Shown one piece after another: positions 1 through 7,378 of a stretch of 8,220 nt of DNA. The translations under genes were made by a program, and so were the position numbers. The notes beneath the pieces were generated by a model that was given only the letters and a program-made list of their open reading frames with translations, was not told the DNA's origin and did not search any database. The number at the start of each line of letters is the position of its first letter. The first letter of the stretch is position 1. The stretch covers positions 1-8,220 of the forward strand of contig CALCSP010000345.1 of NCBI GenBank assembly GCA_937893785.1, read 5' to 3'. This DNA comes from an uncultured Verrucomicrobiales bacterium (GTDB taxonomy: Bacteria; Verrucomicrobiota; Verrucomicrobiia; Verrucomicrobiales; DEV007).

Positions 1-1086
1 CGCGCAAATCCCGGGCCATTGAATGATTATGCACTGGCCACACGCCTTTCCTATTTCCTCTGGAAGAGTGCCCCAGATCAGCAACTTCACCACCTGGCAG
101 GAAACGGAAGCCTGAAAGAACCCATTGTTCTGGCCGGACAGGTTGAGCGAATGCTCAGTGACCCACGTGCAGGGCGCTTTATCAATGACTTCCTCGACGG
201 CTGGTTGCAGTTGCGTGAGATCGATGCCACGACACCTGACGAGAAACTCTATCCGGAATTTGATGACCAGTTGCGCCAGGCAATGCTTGCCGAGACACGC
301 CTGTTTTTCCGGGAGTTGCTCGATAGGAATCTTGGGGTGCGCCATTTTATCAAGTCCGACTTCACGTTCCTTAACCGCCGATTGGCACGTCATTACGGCA
401 TTGACGGGGTAGCGGGCGAAAAAATGCGTTTGGTGGACTTGCCTGAGGACAGTGTCAGGGGCGGACTGATGACCCAGGCCAGTATCCTTAAAGTGACCGC
501 CAACGGCACCTTTACTTCACCGGTTAAGCGCGGCAATTTTGTCTTAACTTCCCTGTTGGGGACTCCTCCGAACCCACCACCTTCCGACATCGGTGCCATC
601 GAGCCGGATATCCGCGGTGCGGTCACCATCCGTGAGACACTGGCCAAGCATCGCAACGTGCAATCCTGTGCCAACTGCCATCAGCATATTGACCCGCCAG
701 GGTTCGCGCTGGAGAGTTTTAACCCGATTGGCGGTCATCGCAAACGCTACCGCACCACCGGCAAGGGAGACTGGACAACGGACCGTATTTATGGGCGGCC
801 TGTCTATGAATACCGTTGGGCCCGTCATGTTGATTCGGGAGGGGTCATGGGTGATGGAAAGAAATTTTCCGGAATCCGCAGGTTCAGGGATCTGCTCCTT
901 AATCAGGAGGAGCAGGTAGCCCGCAACTTCATATCGCAGCTTGTTGTCTATTCCACGGGGGGCGAGATTGAGTTTGCTGACCGGGAGGAGATTGAGCGGA
1001 TCCTTTCCAAGGTCCGGTCTGGGGGATTTGGTGTGCGTAAAATTATTCATGAGGTCATCAAGAGCCGGCTCTTCAGTCACCAGTAA
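1..1086 (+). CDS. DUF1592/DUF1588/DUF1585 c-type cytochrome-like protein, C-terminal part (5' truncated)
   Basis: The reading frame is open at base 1, so the gene begins upstream. The TTG at 19 lies inside the DUF1592 domain and is not a believable start. Seen in order: a DUF1592 (PSD4) segment at about nt 16-410, opening with the family-like DYALATRLSYFLW; a DUF1588 (PSCyt3) segment at about nt 460-740 with a CANCH heme c motif (CXXCH, nt 667-681) followed by the typical HIDPPGFALE context; and a DUF1585 (PSD2) segment at about nt 850-1080. Full-length relatives also carry DUF1587 and DUF1595 and often an N-terminal cytochrome domain, so several hundred residues are probably missing. These proteins are exported, heme-binding and common in Planctomycetota and Verrucomicrobiota, but their reaction is not established. 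The stop is one base before the DUF1552 start, and this pairing is a recurrent one. The domain call is firm; the function is unknown. Confidence 0.9.
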   Translation, partial: RANPGPLNDYALATRLSYFLWKSAPDQQLHHLAGNGSLKEPIVLAGQVERMLSDPRAGRFINDFLDGWLQLREIDATTPDEKLYPEFDDQLRQAMLAETRLFFRELLDRNLGVRHFIKSDFTFLNRRLARHYGIDGVAGEKMRLVDLPEDSVRGGLMTQASILKVTANGTFTSPVKRGNFVLTSLLGTPPNPPPSDIGAIEPDIRGAVTIRETLAKHRNVQSCANCHQHIDPPGFALESFNPIGGHRKRYRTTGKGDWTTDRIYGRPVYEYRWARHVDSGGVMGDGKKFSGIRRFRDLLLNQEEQVARNFISQLVVYSTGGEIEFADREEIERILSKVRSGGFGVRKIIHEVIKSRLFSHQ

Positions 1087-1087
1087 A

Positions 1088-2338
1088 ATGAAAACCACTA
1101 TGAACCGTCGAACAATGCTCAAGGCCTCGGGAGTTGGTCTAGCATTACCGTTTCTGGAGTCGATGAGCCCGCTGCAGGCAAAGAATGCGCAACCTCCCAG
1201 ACGTGCGGTGTTCCTGTGCAACACCCTTGGCTTGCATGCGCCTGCCTTGTTTCCCAAAAAAGTGGGCCGGGATTATGAAACGACGGATTACCTGAGATTA
1301 CTCAAGGAGCACCGCAAGGATCTAACACTTTTCTCCGGGCTTTCCCACCCGGGCCAAGGTGGCGAGCACCAGTGCGAGATGACCTGGTTGAGTGCTGCAT
1401 TCAATCCCGGGATGGACGGGTTTCGCAATTCCATCTCTATTGACCAGTTCATGGCATCCAAGCTGGGCTATGTGACCCGGTTCCCCTCGGTATCGTTGAG
1501 CAGTGACGGACCAAAGAGTCAGTCCTATACCGGCAGTGGAGTGATGATTCCTGCCGAGTTTCGCCCATCACGCCTGTTTGCCAGGATGTTCCTGAGGGGC
1601 AAGCCATCCGAGCTTGCCAGACAGAAACAGAAGCTCGGTGACGGTCGAAGTATCCTTGATGAACTCATGGAGCAGACCAAGGCATTGCTCAAGAGTGCAA
1701 CGGCAGCCGACCGCGCAAGCCTTGAGGAATACTTTGAATCGGTGCGTGATGCCGAGAAGCAAATGGCTGAGGCACAGGCCTGGATTGATAAGCCCAAGCC
1801 GGAAGTCGACCAGCCGCAGCCCAGTGATATTCCTGACAAGGGGGATATTATTGGCCGGATGCGCCTTTTGCTCAACCTGGTGCCGTTGATCATCCAGACA
1901 GATTCCTCGCGCGTGATCAGCATTGTTATTCAGCACAATCATGGCATCCCGAAGGTCGACGGCGTGGACAGCGAGCACCACAACCTCTCCCATCACGGGC
2001 GTGATCCGAAGCGCATTGACCAACTGAAGAAAATTGAGCGCGGCATTGTGGGTTGTTTCGGGGATTTCATTGGCCAGATGAAGGCCAAGCAGGAAGAGGG
2101 TGGGTCCTTGCTCGATAATACCACAACGCTCTTCGGCAGTAATCTGGGCAATGCCAGTGCGCACGACCCGCGCAACAACCCGATCCTGCTTGCCGGGGGC
2201 GGGTTCGATCATGGGCAATACGTTGCCCATGATGCCAGGAACAATACCCCGCTGTGTAACCTCTTTTTGAGTATGCTCGCGAAAATGGACATTGGGGCGG
2301 AGTCTTTTGCCTCCAGTACGGGGAGACTGGAATGGTGA
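1088..2338 (+). CDS. DUF1552 family protein with Tat signal
   Basis: A 416-residue protein from the ATG at 1088. Starting at ATG 1100 would remove only four residues. The coding frame extends upstream to 941, but that part overlaps the DUF1592 gene and precedes the signal, so it is rejected. The N-terminus has a twin-arginine signal: RR at residues 7-8 in NRRTMLK, then a hydrophobic stretch (GVGLALPFLE), so export as a folded protein is likely. The body matches DUF1552: an early FLCNTLGLHAPALFP block, a mid-protein LDELMEQTKALL helix, an HHNLSHHGRD block at about residues 298-307, and GSNLGNASAHDPRNNPILLAG near the C-terminus. Biochemical activity is unknown. The family resembles DUF1501, which has an alkaline-phosphatase-like fold; that link is from memory. 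No clear Shine-Dalgarno is present, and the one-base gap after the upstream stop suggests coupled translation. Members usually sit beside DUF1592-type genes, as here. Confidence 0.9.
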   Translation: MKTTMNRRTMLKASGVGLALPFLESMSPLQAKNAQPPRRAVFLCNTLGLHAPALFPKKVGRDYETTDYLRLLKEHRKDLTLFSGLSHPGQGGEHQCEMTWLSAAFNPGMDGFRNSISIDQFMASKLGYVTRFPSVSLSSDGPKSQSYTGSGVMIPAEFRPSRLFARMFLRGKPSELARQKQKLGDGRSILDELMEQTKALLKSATAADRASLEEYFESVRDAEKQMAEAQAWIDKPKPEVDQPQPSDIPDKGDIIGRMRLLLNLVPLIIQTDSSRVISIVIQHNHGIPKVDGVDSEHHNLSHHGRDPKRIDQLKKIERGIVGCFGDFIGQMKAKQEEGGSLLDNTTTLFGSNLGNASAHDPRNNPILLAGGGFDHGQYVAHDARNNTPLCNLFLSMLAKMDIGAESFASSTGRLEW

Positions 2339-2384
2339 GTTCAGGGATGGAACCGATGTTTAAAAATTGATGGGATAAAAAAAT

Positions 2385-5300
2385 ATGAAAAGAAAAATCA
2401 TAACGATTGTAATGACCTGCCTTGTCCTTTGTCTGTGTCAGGTACACGCGGCCCTTATTCAAGGCAAGGTAACCGATGCATCCGGCAAGGTCATGGAGGG
2501 TGTCATGGTTTCTGCTTTTGATGACGAACGCAGGCAGAGCACTTCAGTATTCAGTCAGTCGGACGGGACATTCAGGATTGACGGATTGCGGGAAGTGAAT
2601 TTCAAGGTGCGTGCCCGTTTAATGGGGCAACTGGACCACTGGAGTGATGCCGTTAGCCCGGACACAGGGTCATTATCTATTTCCATGAAACCGGCAACCG
2701 GGGAGAAACTTGAGGAACAGAGGCCGGCGACCAGCGGGTTTAGCATGCTCAAGTTCGACAACCTCAGGGACAAGCTGAACTTCAAGATGATGTGTTCCTA
2801 CTGTCACCAGATTGGCACGATCGGCTTTCGCTCACCGGAGAAACCTGTGGACTGGGAAACCATGATCCGCCGCATGGACGGCTTTGGTGGACTTTACCAT
2901 CACACGCAGAAGAATATCATTGGAAGAATTATCGATACCTACAAGGGAGATGCCGTAGATGACTGGCCGCAATTCGTGCCTCCGCCGGCACCGACCGGCA
3001 TCGCTACCAAGGCAAAGATTACTTCATGGCAGGTCGGCAAGCAATATGAAGGCTCCTTCCATGACCTGGAGCTTGGTCCGGACGGGCTCGTTTACGCGGT
3101 CAATATCAGCAAGGGTCGCCTGGTTACCCTCAATCCTGAGACCGGTGAACAGGAGTTTCGAAAGTTTCCCCGTGGTTCCCATGGCCCTCATTCCATTGAA
3201 CTGGCCAATGACGGTAACATGTGGGTGACCATGTGTGCCTCGGGCCAGATGGCGAAGTATGACCTGCGCACCAAAGAGTTCCTAGTCTGTTCCAGTGCCG
3301 AGGCGCCTGCCCGGAGGGGCTCCTACCCCCACACCCTGCGAATTAATCCCAAGGATCCCGAGGGCTTGATCTGGTATACCGATGCGGGTCGTAATTCCTG
3401 CTTCTCGCTCCATCCAGAGACACTCAAGGTTAAGGAATACAAGCTGCTTGAAGCCAATCAGGCGAAGGCTGCCGGCAAGGGAGAGTCGCGTGGAATTACC
3501 CCGTATGGTCTGGATTATTCCCCGGTGGACGGGATGATCTGGTATAGCAAGCTCAACGGCAATCGCATCGGGCGCATTGATCCAGCGGCTCCGGATGGGG
3601 ACATCAAGGAATGGAATCCGCCCTTCCGTGGACCGCGTCGCCTGCATGTGGCACCGGATGGGATTGTCTGGGTTCCGGGATTTGCCTCCGGTGTTTTTGG
3701 AAGGTTTGACCCGAAGAGTGAAAAGTGGCTGGTCTATGACCTTCCTGATGCGGAGAACCAGATTCCCTACGCGCTGAACGTGGCACCGGACGGTCATGTC
3801 TGGATTTGCGGTACGGGAAATGACACACTCTACAGGTTCAATCCAAAGACAGAATATCTGGTTGAGTTTCTTTTGCCTCACCGGGTGAGTTACACCCGGG
3901 AGATCGAGTTCGATGAGGAGGGTAATGTCTGGACCAGCACCAGCGGGCCGGCCCGGCACATGGAAACCGGGAACGGTTCCGTGATCAAGCTGGAGGTTCT
4001 CGCTGAGGCTGATCATGGCGGCCAACGTCTCGTGGGCTATGTCCCTGATAAAAGCACGCTCACCTACGAGCAGCCGCGCAAGGTCAACTACACGGGGCCG
4101 AACGGAAAACTGCTCGCTTCGATTGACAGTCATGGACTACCGGCTGCCTATGAGAGCGGGCAGCGGCACCAAGTATATGTCGATAAGCGCATGGCCGGTT
4201 TGACTGAGAAGCAGCGCAACCGGATTGGCCAGTTGTATGCGGAAAAGCGTAAGGCGGATCCCGATATGCCCAATGCCGGGCACTCCTTTGTCAAGATCAT
4301 GGAGTATGTTGCCAATGAGGGACAGGCAGAGAAAACGGTTGCGGCTAGCCCGGAAAATCAGGCGGGAGTGCATCGCCTGAAGAGCAAGAAACGTTCGCTT
4401 TTTGACGCCTTTGTCTACGTGAACCGGATTCCGGAAGAGGCAGAGGAAGGCGAGCCGGCGGAGGATTTTTCAGGGCGGATCTTTGGTCGACTTGCCAACC
4501 AGGAGGGACGTATTCAGATCAAGTTGCCCCCGGGCATGGACCGCGGGGCTTACCTTGGATTCAAGGCTTTCCTCAAGTCAGAGCCAGCAGCGTGGCGTGA
4601 TGCCAATCGCCTTGGAAGTAATGAACGAAAAGCAAAAATTCAAAAAGTCATTCAGGATAAAATTGATTCCAGTAAGGCAAATGGGCCCGGTAAGGCCCGG
4701 AGCCTTGGTAAGGCGGATATTGAGAACCTGCGTGCTTTCCTAGGCTCTCTGACTGATGTCACGGATGAGGAGTTTCGCCGCTCCATTATTGATGCCGAGG
4801 TTCTCGACACTTCGATTGATATTGCATTACCCAGTCTCAAAAATATTGATGCTGAACATCCCGATGACCCGAAGGACCTCGCAGAGCAAAGTCGCAAGAA
4901 GCCATCGGCTTCCCCCAACTCGGCATTGCTGGCGCGTATTGAGAAGAATAAGGTCCCGGCAGATTATCCGGGCGGTGGTGATGGGCATCAGCCCTGGGTG
5001 GACCGGAAAATGGCGGGCATGCATGCCAAGCAGCAGGTATTACTGGGGCGGCTCTGGGCTGAGAAGCAACGCATCGACCCGGATATGAAAAATCGCGGTA
5101 ATTCATTCGTGAAGATTCTCAATCACGTGCTGCGTGAAGGCAGGCCGGAGGCAGGGCATGGGGTTCAACCTAAGCCGAAACCAGGGCCAGTCGTGGTGCC
5201 GCAAGAAAAGCCGAAGGGGCCGGCCCTTTCCGGGACCGTGTGGTTTGAGGGTAAGCGGCCGAAGCGGGTACCGGTCCGGATGGATCCTGAGAGCCTTGCG

Positions 5301-5852
5301 CTGCATGACAGTGTGCCCCTTGATGAGAAACTGCTCATCAGTGATGGCGGTGGAATTGCCAATGTCTTTGTTTACGTGAAGAAGGGGCTTGCTGATAAAG
5401 ATTACCCTGTTCCTGAAAAACCCGCGATCATTGACCAGCAGGGGTCGATTTTCCGCCCCCGCGTGCAGGGCATACGGGTTGGACAGGAGGTGCTGATGAA
5501 AAACGGCGACCCATTTATCCACAACATCCGCTCGCTCTCCTTTAAAAACCGGGCATTTAACATTGCGCAGCCGGCCAACTCACCGGATCGCAAAAAGGTG
5601 TTCACCAAGAAGGAGGGACCAATCACTATCAAGTGCGACTTTCATCCTTGGATGATGGCCCATTTCTTTGTCATGGATCACCCTTTCTTTGCCGTGACTA
5701 ATGCGAGGGGGGCGTTCCGGATTCCCGGTTTGCCGGATGGGCAGTATACCATTGTGGCCTGGCATGAGGAACTCGGTGAGCAGGAAAAAAAGGTCACCGT
5801 GAGCGGTGGAGCCGCAGCTGCGCGGTTCAGCTTCAAGGCGCGGGCACAATGA
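2385..5852 (+). CDS. Large secreted fusion: carboxypeptidase-regulatory-like, cytochrome c, Vgb-like propeller, duplicated module, cupredoxin
   Basis: A 1155-residue protein starting at ATG 2385, with only a weak GGGA at 2372-2375 upstream. Residues 1-22 form a signal peptide (MKRK, hydrophobic core, VHA cleavage). Residues 24-105 look like a carboxypeptidase-regulatory beta domain (GKVTDASGKVMEGVMVSAF). CSYCH at 137-141 is a heme c site in a small cytochrome-like helical region to about 205. Residues 212-537 form a Vgb-like propeller; seven blade strands are visible, such as HDLELGPDGLVYAV, LHVAPDGIVWVP and LNVAPDGHVWIC. A module at 589-647 recurs at 861-920. Between them, residues 776-797 resemble the last helix of a c-type cytochrome. 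Residues 947-1100 are cupredoxin-like, with H1046, C1084, H1087 and M1090/M1091 as candidate type-1 copper ligands (CDFHPWMM). Residues 1103-1150 are a second regulatory-like beta domain. It probably acts in the periplasm or outside the cell in electron transfer; the substrate is unknown. Virginiamycin lyase activity is not implied. Confidence 0.88.
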   Translation: MKRKIITIVMTCLVLCLCQVHAALIQGKVTDASGKVMEGVMVSAFDDERRQSTSVFSQSDGTFRIDGLREVNFKVRARLMGQLDHWSDAVSPDTGSLSISMKPATGEKLEEQRPATSGFSMLKFDNLRDKLNFKMMCSYCHQIGTIGFRSPEKPVDWETMIRRMDGFGGLYHHTQKNIIGRIIDTYKGDAVDDWPQFVPPPAPTGIATKAKITSWQVGKQYEGSFHDLELGPDGLVYAVNISKGRLVTLNPETGEQEFRKFPRGSHGPHSIELANDGNMWVTMCASGQMAKYDLRTKEFLVCSSAEAPARRGSYPHTLRINPKDPEGLIWYTDAGRNSCFSLHPETLKVKEYKLLEANQAKAAGKGESRGITPYGLDYSPVDGMIWYSKLNGNRIGRIDPAAPDGDIKEWNPPFRGPRRLHVAPDGIVWVPGFASGVFGRFDPKSEKWLVYDLPDAENQIPYALNVAPDGHVWICGTGNDTLYRFNPKTEYLVEFLLPHRVSYTREIEFDEEGNVWTSTSGPARHMETGNGSVIKLEVLAEADHGGQRLVGYVPDKSTLTYEQPRKVNYTGPNGKLLASIDSHGLPAAYESGQRHQVYVDKRMAGLTEKQRNRIGQLYAEKRKADPDMPNAGHSFVKIMEYVANEGQAEKTVAASPENQAGVHRLKSKKRSLFDAFVYVNRIPEEAEEGEPAEDFSGRIFGRLANQEGRIQIKLPPGMDRGAYLGFKAFLKSEPAAWRDANRLGSNERKAKIQKVIQDKIDSSKANGPGKARSLGKADIENLRAFLGSLTDVTDEEFRRSIIDAEVLDTSIDIALPSLKNIDAEHPDDPKDLAEQSRKKPSASPNSALLARIEKNKVPADYPGGGDGHQPWVDRKMAGMHAKQQVLLGRLWAEKQRIDPDMKNRGNSFVKILNHVLREGRPEAGHGVQPKPKPGPVVVPQEKPKGPALSGTVWFEGKRPKRVPVRMDPESLALHDSVPLDEKLLISDGGGIANVFVYVKKGLADKDYPVPEKPAIIDQQGSIFRPRVQGIRVGQEVLMKNGDPFIHNIRSLSFKNRAFNIAQPANSPDRKKVFTKKEGPITIKCDFHPWMMAHFFVMDHPFFAVTNARGAFRIPGLPDGQYTIVAWHEELGEQEKKVTVSGGAAAARFSFKARAQ
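4149..4325 (+). repeat. Internal protein repeat, copy 1 (residues 589-647 of the large fusion)
   Basis: This copy lies just after the propeller. Aligned from its HQ pair, 53 residues match copy 2 at 28 positions without gaps (hand count). Shared elements in order are HQxxVD, MAG, KQ, G-x-L-x-AEK, DPDM-x-N-x-G, SFVKI and a final EG. The module is mostly charged and looks helical, with no cysteine, so it does not bind covalent heme. I do not recognise a named domain. Confidence 0.8.
4965..5144 (+). repeat. Internal protein repeat, copy 2 (residues 861-920 of the large fusion)
   Basis: This is the second copy of the module at 4149-4325, beginning 816 bases after the first and just before the proline-rich linker to the cupredoxin domain. 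The conserved core holds VD, MAG, LWAEK, DPDM, N-x-G and SFVKI. The copies share about half their residues, which points to an old duplication or two independent acquisitions, not a recent DNA-level repeat. Confidence 0.8.
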
Positions 5853-5965
5853 TCCGGTGCTTGTTTGTCATTCTGCTTGCCGATTGTGCTCATGCCCCGG
5901 CTCTCAGTGCGCAGGGCAGGGATATTAAGCAAGCCATGGCAAAGCGAAAAATGCCTTGGACGTAA
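5849..5965 (+). CDS. Possible small secreted peptide, 38 codons (hypothetical)
   Basis: An ORF starting at ATG 5849, whose ATGA overlaps the stop of the large fusion gene, and ending at TAA 5963-5965. An AAGG at 5835-5838 gives a usable Shine-Dalgarno spacing of 10 bases. The product reads as a signal peptide (MIRCLFVILLADCAHAPALSA, split here as MIRCLFVILLADCAH then APALSA) followed by a basic 17-residue tail, QGRDIKQAMAKRKMPWT. Frame overlap and the signal-like start favour real translation. Against it, 38 codons is short, and it could be the broken N-terminus of a longer secreted protein or a chance frame. No family is recognised. The sulfatase start follows 26 bases after its stop, so it may also couple translation between the two larger genes. 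Confidence 0.4.
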   Translation: MIRCLFVILLADCAHAPALSAQGRDIKQAMAKRKMPWT

Positions 5966-5972
5966 TCGGAAC

Positions 5973-5978
5973 TGGAGG
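5973..5978 (+). promoter_or_regulatory. Shine-Dalgarno candidate for the sulfatase
   Basis: TGGAGG lies 13 bases upstream of the ATG at 5992, slightly longer than the usual spacing. It supports a start at 5992 (or GTG 5998) over the in-frame TTG at 5956, which lies upstream of this site and would add 12 residues before the signal peptide. Confidence 0.5.
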
Positions 5979-5991
5979 CTCAATTAGCCTG

Positions 5992-7368
5992 ATGCCTGTG
6001 AATCCATTGAAAGTCATTTTACCCATTTCCCTCGCTCTCTCCTTATTGCTGTCCCTGACTGCATTTTCGGATGAGCGACCCAACCTGATCCTGATGATGG
6101 CCGATGACCTCGGTTACCGCGACCTTGCCTGCTACGGCAGTGAGAAACACAAGACGCCAGTCCTCGATAATTTGGCCAAGGATGGCATGCAACTGACCGG
6201 ATTTTACGCGGGTGCCACGGTCTGCACCCCGTCGAGGATGGCCCTGCTCACTGGCGCCTATCCGCCACGTCTTGGCTGGAGCGGGGGAGTGGTTGGATAC
6301 GGGATCAAGACCGTCAACGGTCTCGCTCCCGGGGCATTGACGATGGGCGAGGTCTTCAAGGCTGCCGGTTATGCAACAGCACTGATCGGCAAATGGCATC
6401 TTGGCGACTCTCCGGAGCTGCACCCCATGAAGCAGGGCTTTGATACGACCTACTACATCAACAAGAGCAATAACCAGACCAAGCAGCTTTGGCGTGGCGA
6501 GAAACTGGAGGCCGATCCCTTCAATAACAGCCGGCTCAGCGAGCAGTTTGCCGACGAGGCCGTGAAATTCATCAAGGCGAACCGCGAACGCCCGTTCTTT
6601 CTTTACCTTCCCTTTACGGCACCACACTTCCCGGCCCAGGCCCATCCTGATTGGAAGGGAAAGTCCGCCAATGCGGCATACGGTGATGTGGTTGAGGAAC
6701 TGGACGCGAGGGTCGGTGAGATCCTGGACAGCCTGGAGGCATTAGACCTTGAGAAGAAGACCATCGTGGTCTTCCTCTCCGACAATGGCCCGGAGCCTGG
6801 GCAGAAGAAATGGGCCAGTGCACTGCCCTATCGCGGGTTGAAGTGGAGTTCTATGGAGGGCGGGACACGTGTGCCCTGCATCCTTCGCTGGCCCGGGGTG
6901 ATTCCCGCAGGCGGACAGAGTGACAAGCTGGCCACTGCCATTGACCTATTGCCAACACTGGCCCATGCCTGTGGCATTGGCCTTGGGGAGCAGGCAGCTG
7001 AAGCCCCTCGGATTGATGGGCTCAACCTTTGGGAAACCTTTACCGGTAAGTCCACCTCCCACCCGAGGAAGGACTTGATTTACTGGCAGGGATGGGCCGT
7101 GCCTCAGGCGATCCGGGTAGGTGACTGGAAACTCTACTTTGACCATGTCAAGGAAGTGGCCGGATCGGCAAAGGGCCCGGTGCTCATTGATCTATCCAAG
7201 GACCCTTCCGAGGAGAAGGATCTCAGTGCTGAGCATCCCGATAAGGTAAAGAAGATGCTTGCCCTTGCCCGGACAAGGCTCAAGGACATTGAGCAAAACA
7301 CAATCGAGCTCGGCGGACCGCCGATTGTCAAAAAAGCGGCACGCAAGGGCAGCCGCTGGCTGAAGTGA
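5992..7368 (+). CDS. Arylsulfatase-type sulfatase (formylglycine-dependent), secreted
   Basis: A 458-residue protein from ATG 5992. Residues 1 to about 25 are a signal peptide (basic K7, hydrophobic LPISLALSLLLSL, cleavage near TAFS-DERPN). The rest is a type I sulfatase that hydrolyses sulfate esters. Visible active-site features: DD at 38-39 in MADDLGYRD (metal ligands), the CTPSR signature at 78-82 whose Cys78 is converted to formylglycine, K134 and H136 in GKWHLG, H212 in APHFPAQAH, D264-N265 in SDNGPEPG (metal ligands) and K284 in LKWSSMEGGTRVP. All expected catalytic positions are present, so it should be active if a formylglycine-generating enzyme is encoded elsewhere. The length is normal for this class. 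The substrate cannot be read from sequence; in this type of organism sulfated polysaccharides are likely. It is the last gene of the + strand run and faces the DUF1080 gene. Confidence 0.95.
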   Translation: MPVNPLKVILPISLALSLLLSLTAFSDERPNLILMMADDLGYRDLACYGSEKHKTPVLDNLAKDGMQLTGFYAGATVCTPSRMALLTGAYPPRLGWSGGVVGYGIKTVNGLAPGALTMGEVFKAAGYATALIGKWHLGDSPELHPMKQGFDTTYYINKSNNQTKQLWRGEKLEADPFNNSRLSEQFADEAVKFIKANRERPFFLYLPFTAPHFPAQAHPDWKGKSANAAYGDVVEELDARVGEILDSLEALDLEKKTIVVFLSDNGPEPGQKKWASALPYRGLKWSSMEGGTRVPCILRWPGVIPAGGQSDKLATAIDLLPTLAHACGIGLGEQAAEAPRIDGLNLWETFTGKSTSHPRKDLIYWQGWAVPQAIRVGDWKLYFDHVKEVAGSAKGPVLIDLSKDPSEEKDLSAEHPDKVKKMLALARTRLKDIEQNTIELGGPPIVKKAARKGSRWLK

Positions 7369-7378
7369 GTCTGCCTCC

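Noticed and set aside
1060..1073. Perfect 14-bp palindrome AAGAGCCGGCTCTT just before the DUF1552 start
   Set aside because: It lies inside the DUF1592 coding sequence, has no T run, and a 14-bp palindrome is expected about once per 16 kb by chance, so one in 8 kb is not surprising.
941..1087. Upstream extension of the DUF1552 frame
   Set aside because: It overlaps the DUF1585 coding region, and the Tat signal begins at 1088, where an N-terminus is expected.
544..1257. Long open frame on the - strand (237 codons)
   Set aside because: It is antisense to the DUF1592 and DUF1552 genes, which have clear domain matches; its product shows no recognisable motif.
1568..2230. Long open frame on the - strand (220 codons)
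   Set aside because: It is fully antisense to the DUF1552 gene and has no signal or motif of its own.
2339..2384. Short inverted repeat (GTTC...GAAC) in the spacer before the large fusion gene
   Set aside because: The arms are only 4 bases; this is too weak to call a terminator or operator. No promoter could be supported in these 46 bases.
3018..3995. Reading the propeller as virginiamycin B lyase (antibiotic resistance)
   Set aside because: The likeness is to the propeller fold; fusion to cytochrome and cupredoxin domains and a signal peptide makes a cytoplasmic lyase role unlikely.
3282..4133. Long open frame on the - strand (283 codons)
   Set aside because: It is antisense to the propeller region of the large fusion gene; this is a codon-bias shadow with no recognisable domain.
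7310..7324. Hairpin TCGGCG-GAC-CGCCGA near the sulfatase 3' end as a terminator
   Set aside because: It is within the coding sequence (ELGGPP codons), over 40 bases before the stop, and has no following T run. No convincing terminator was found in the 10-base gap between the converging genes.
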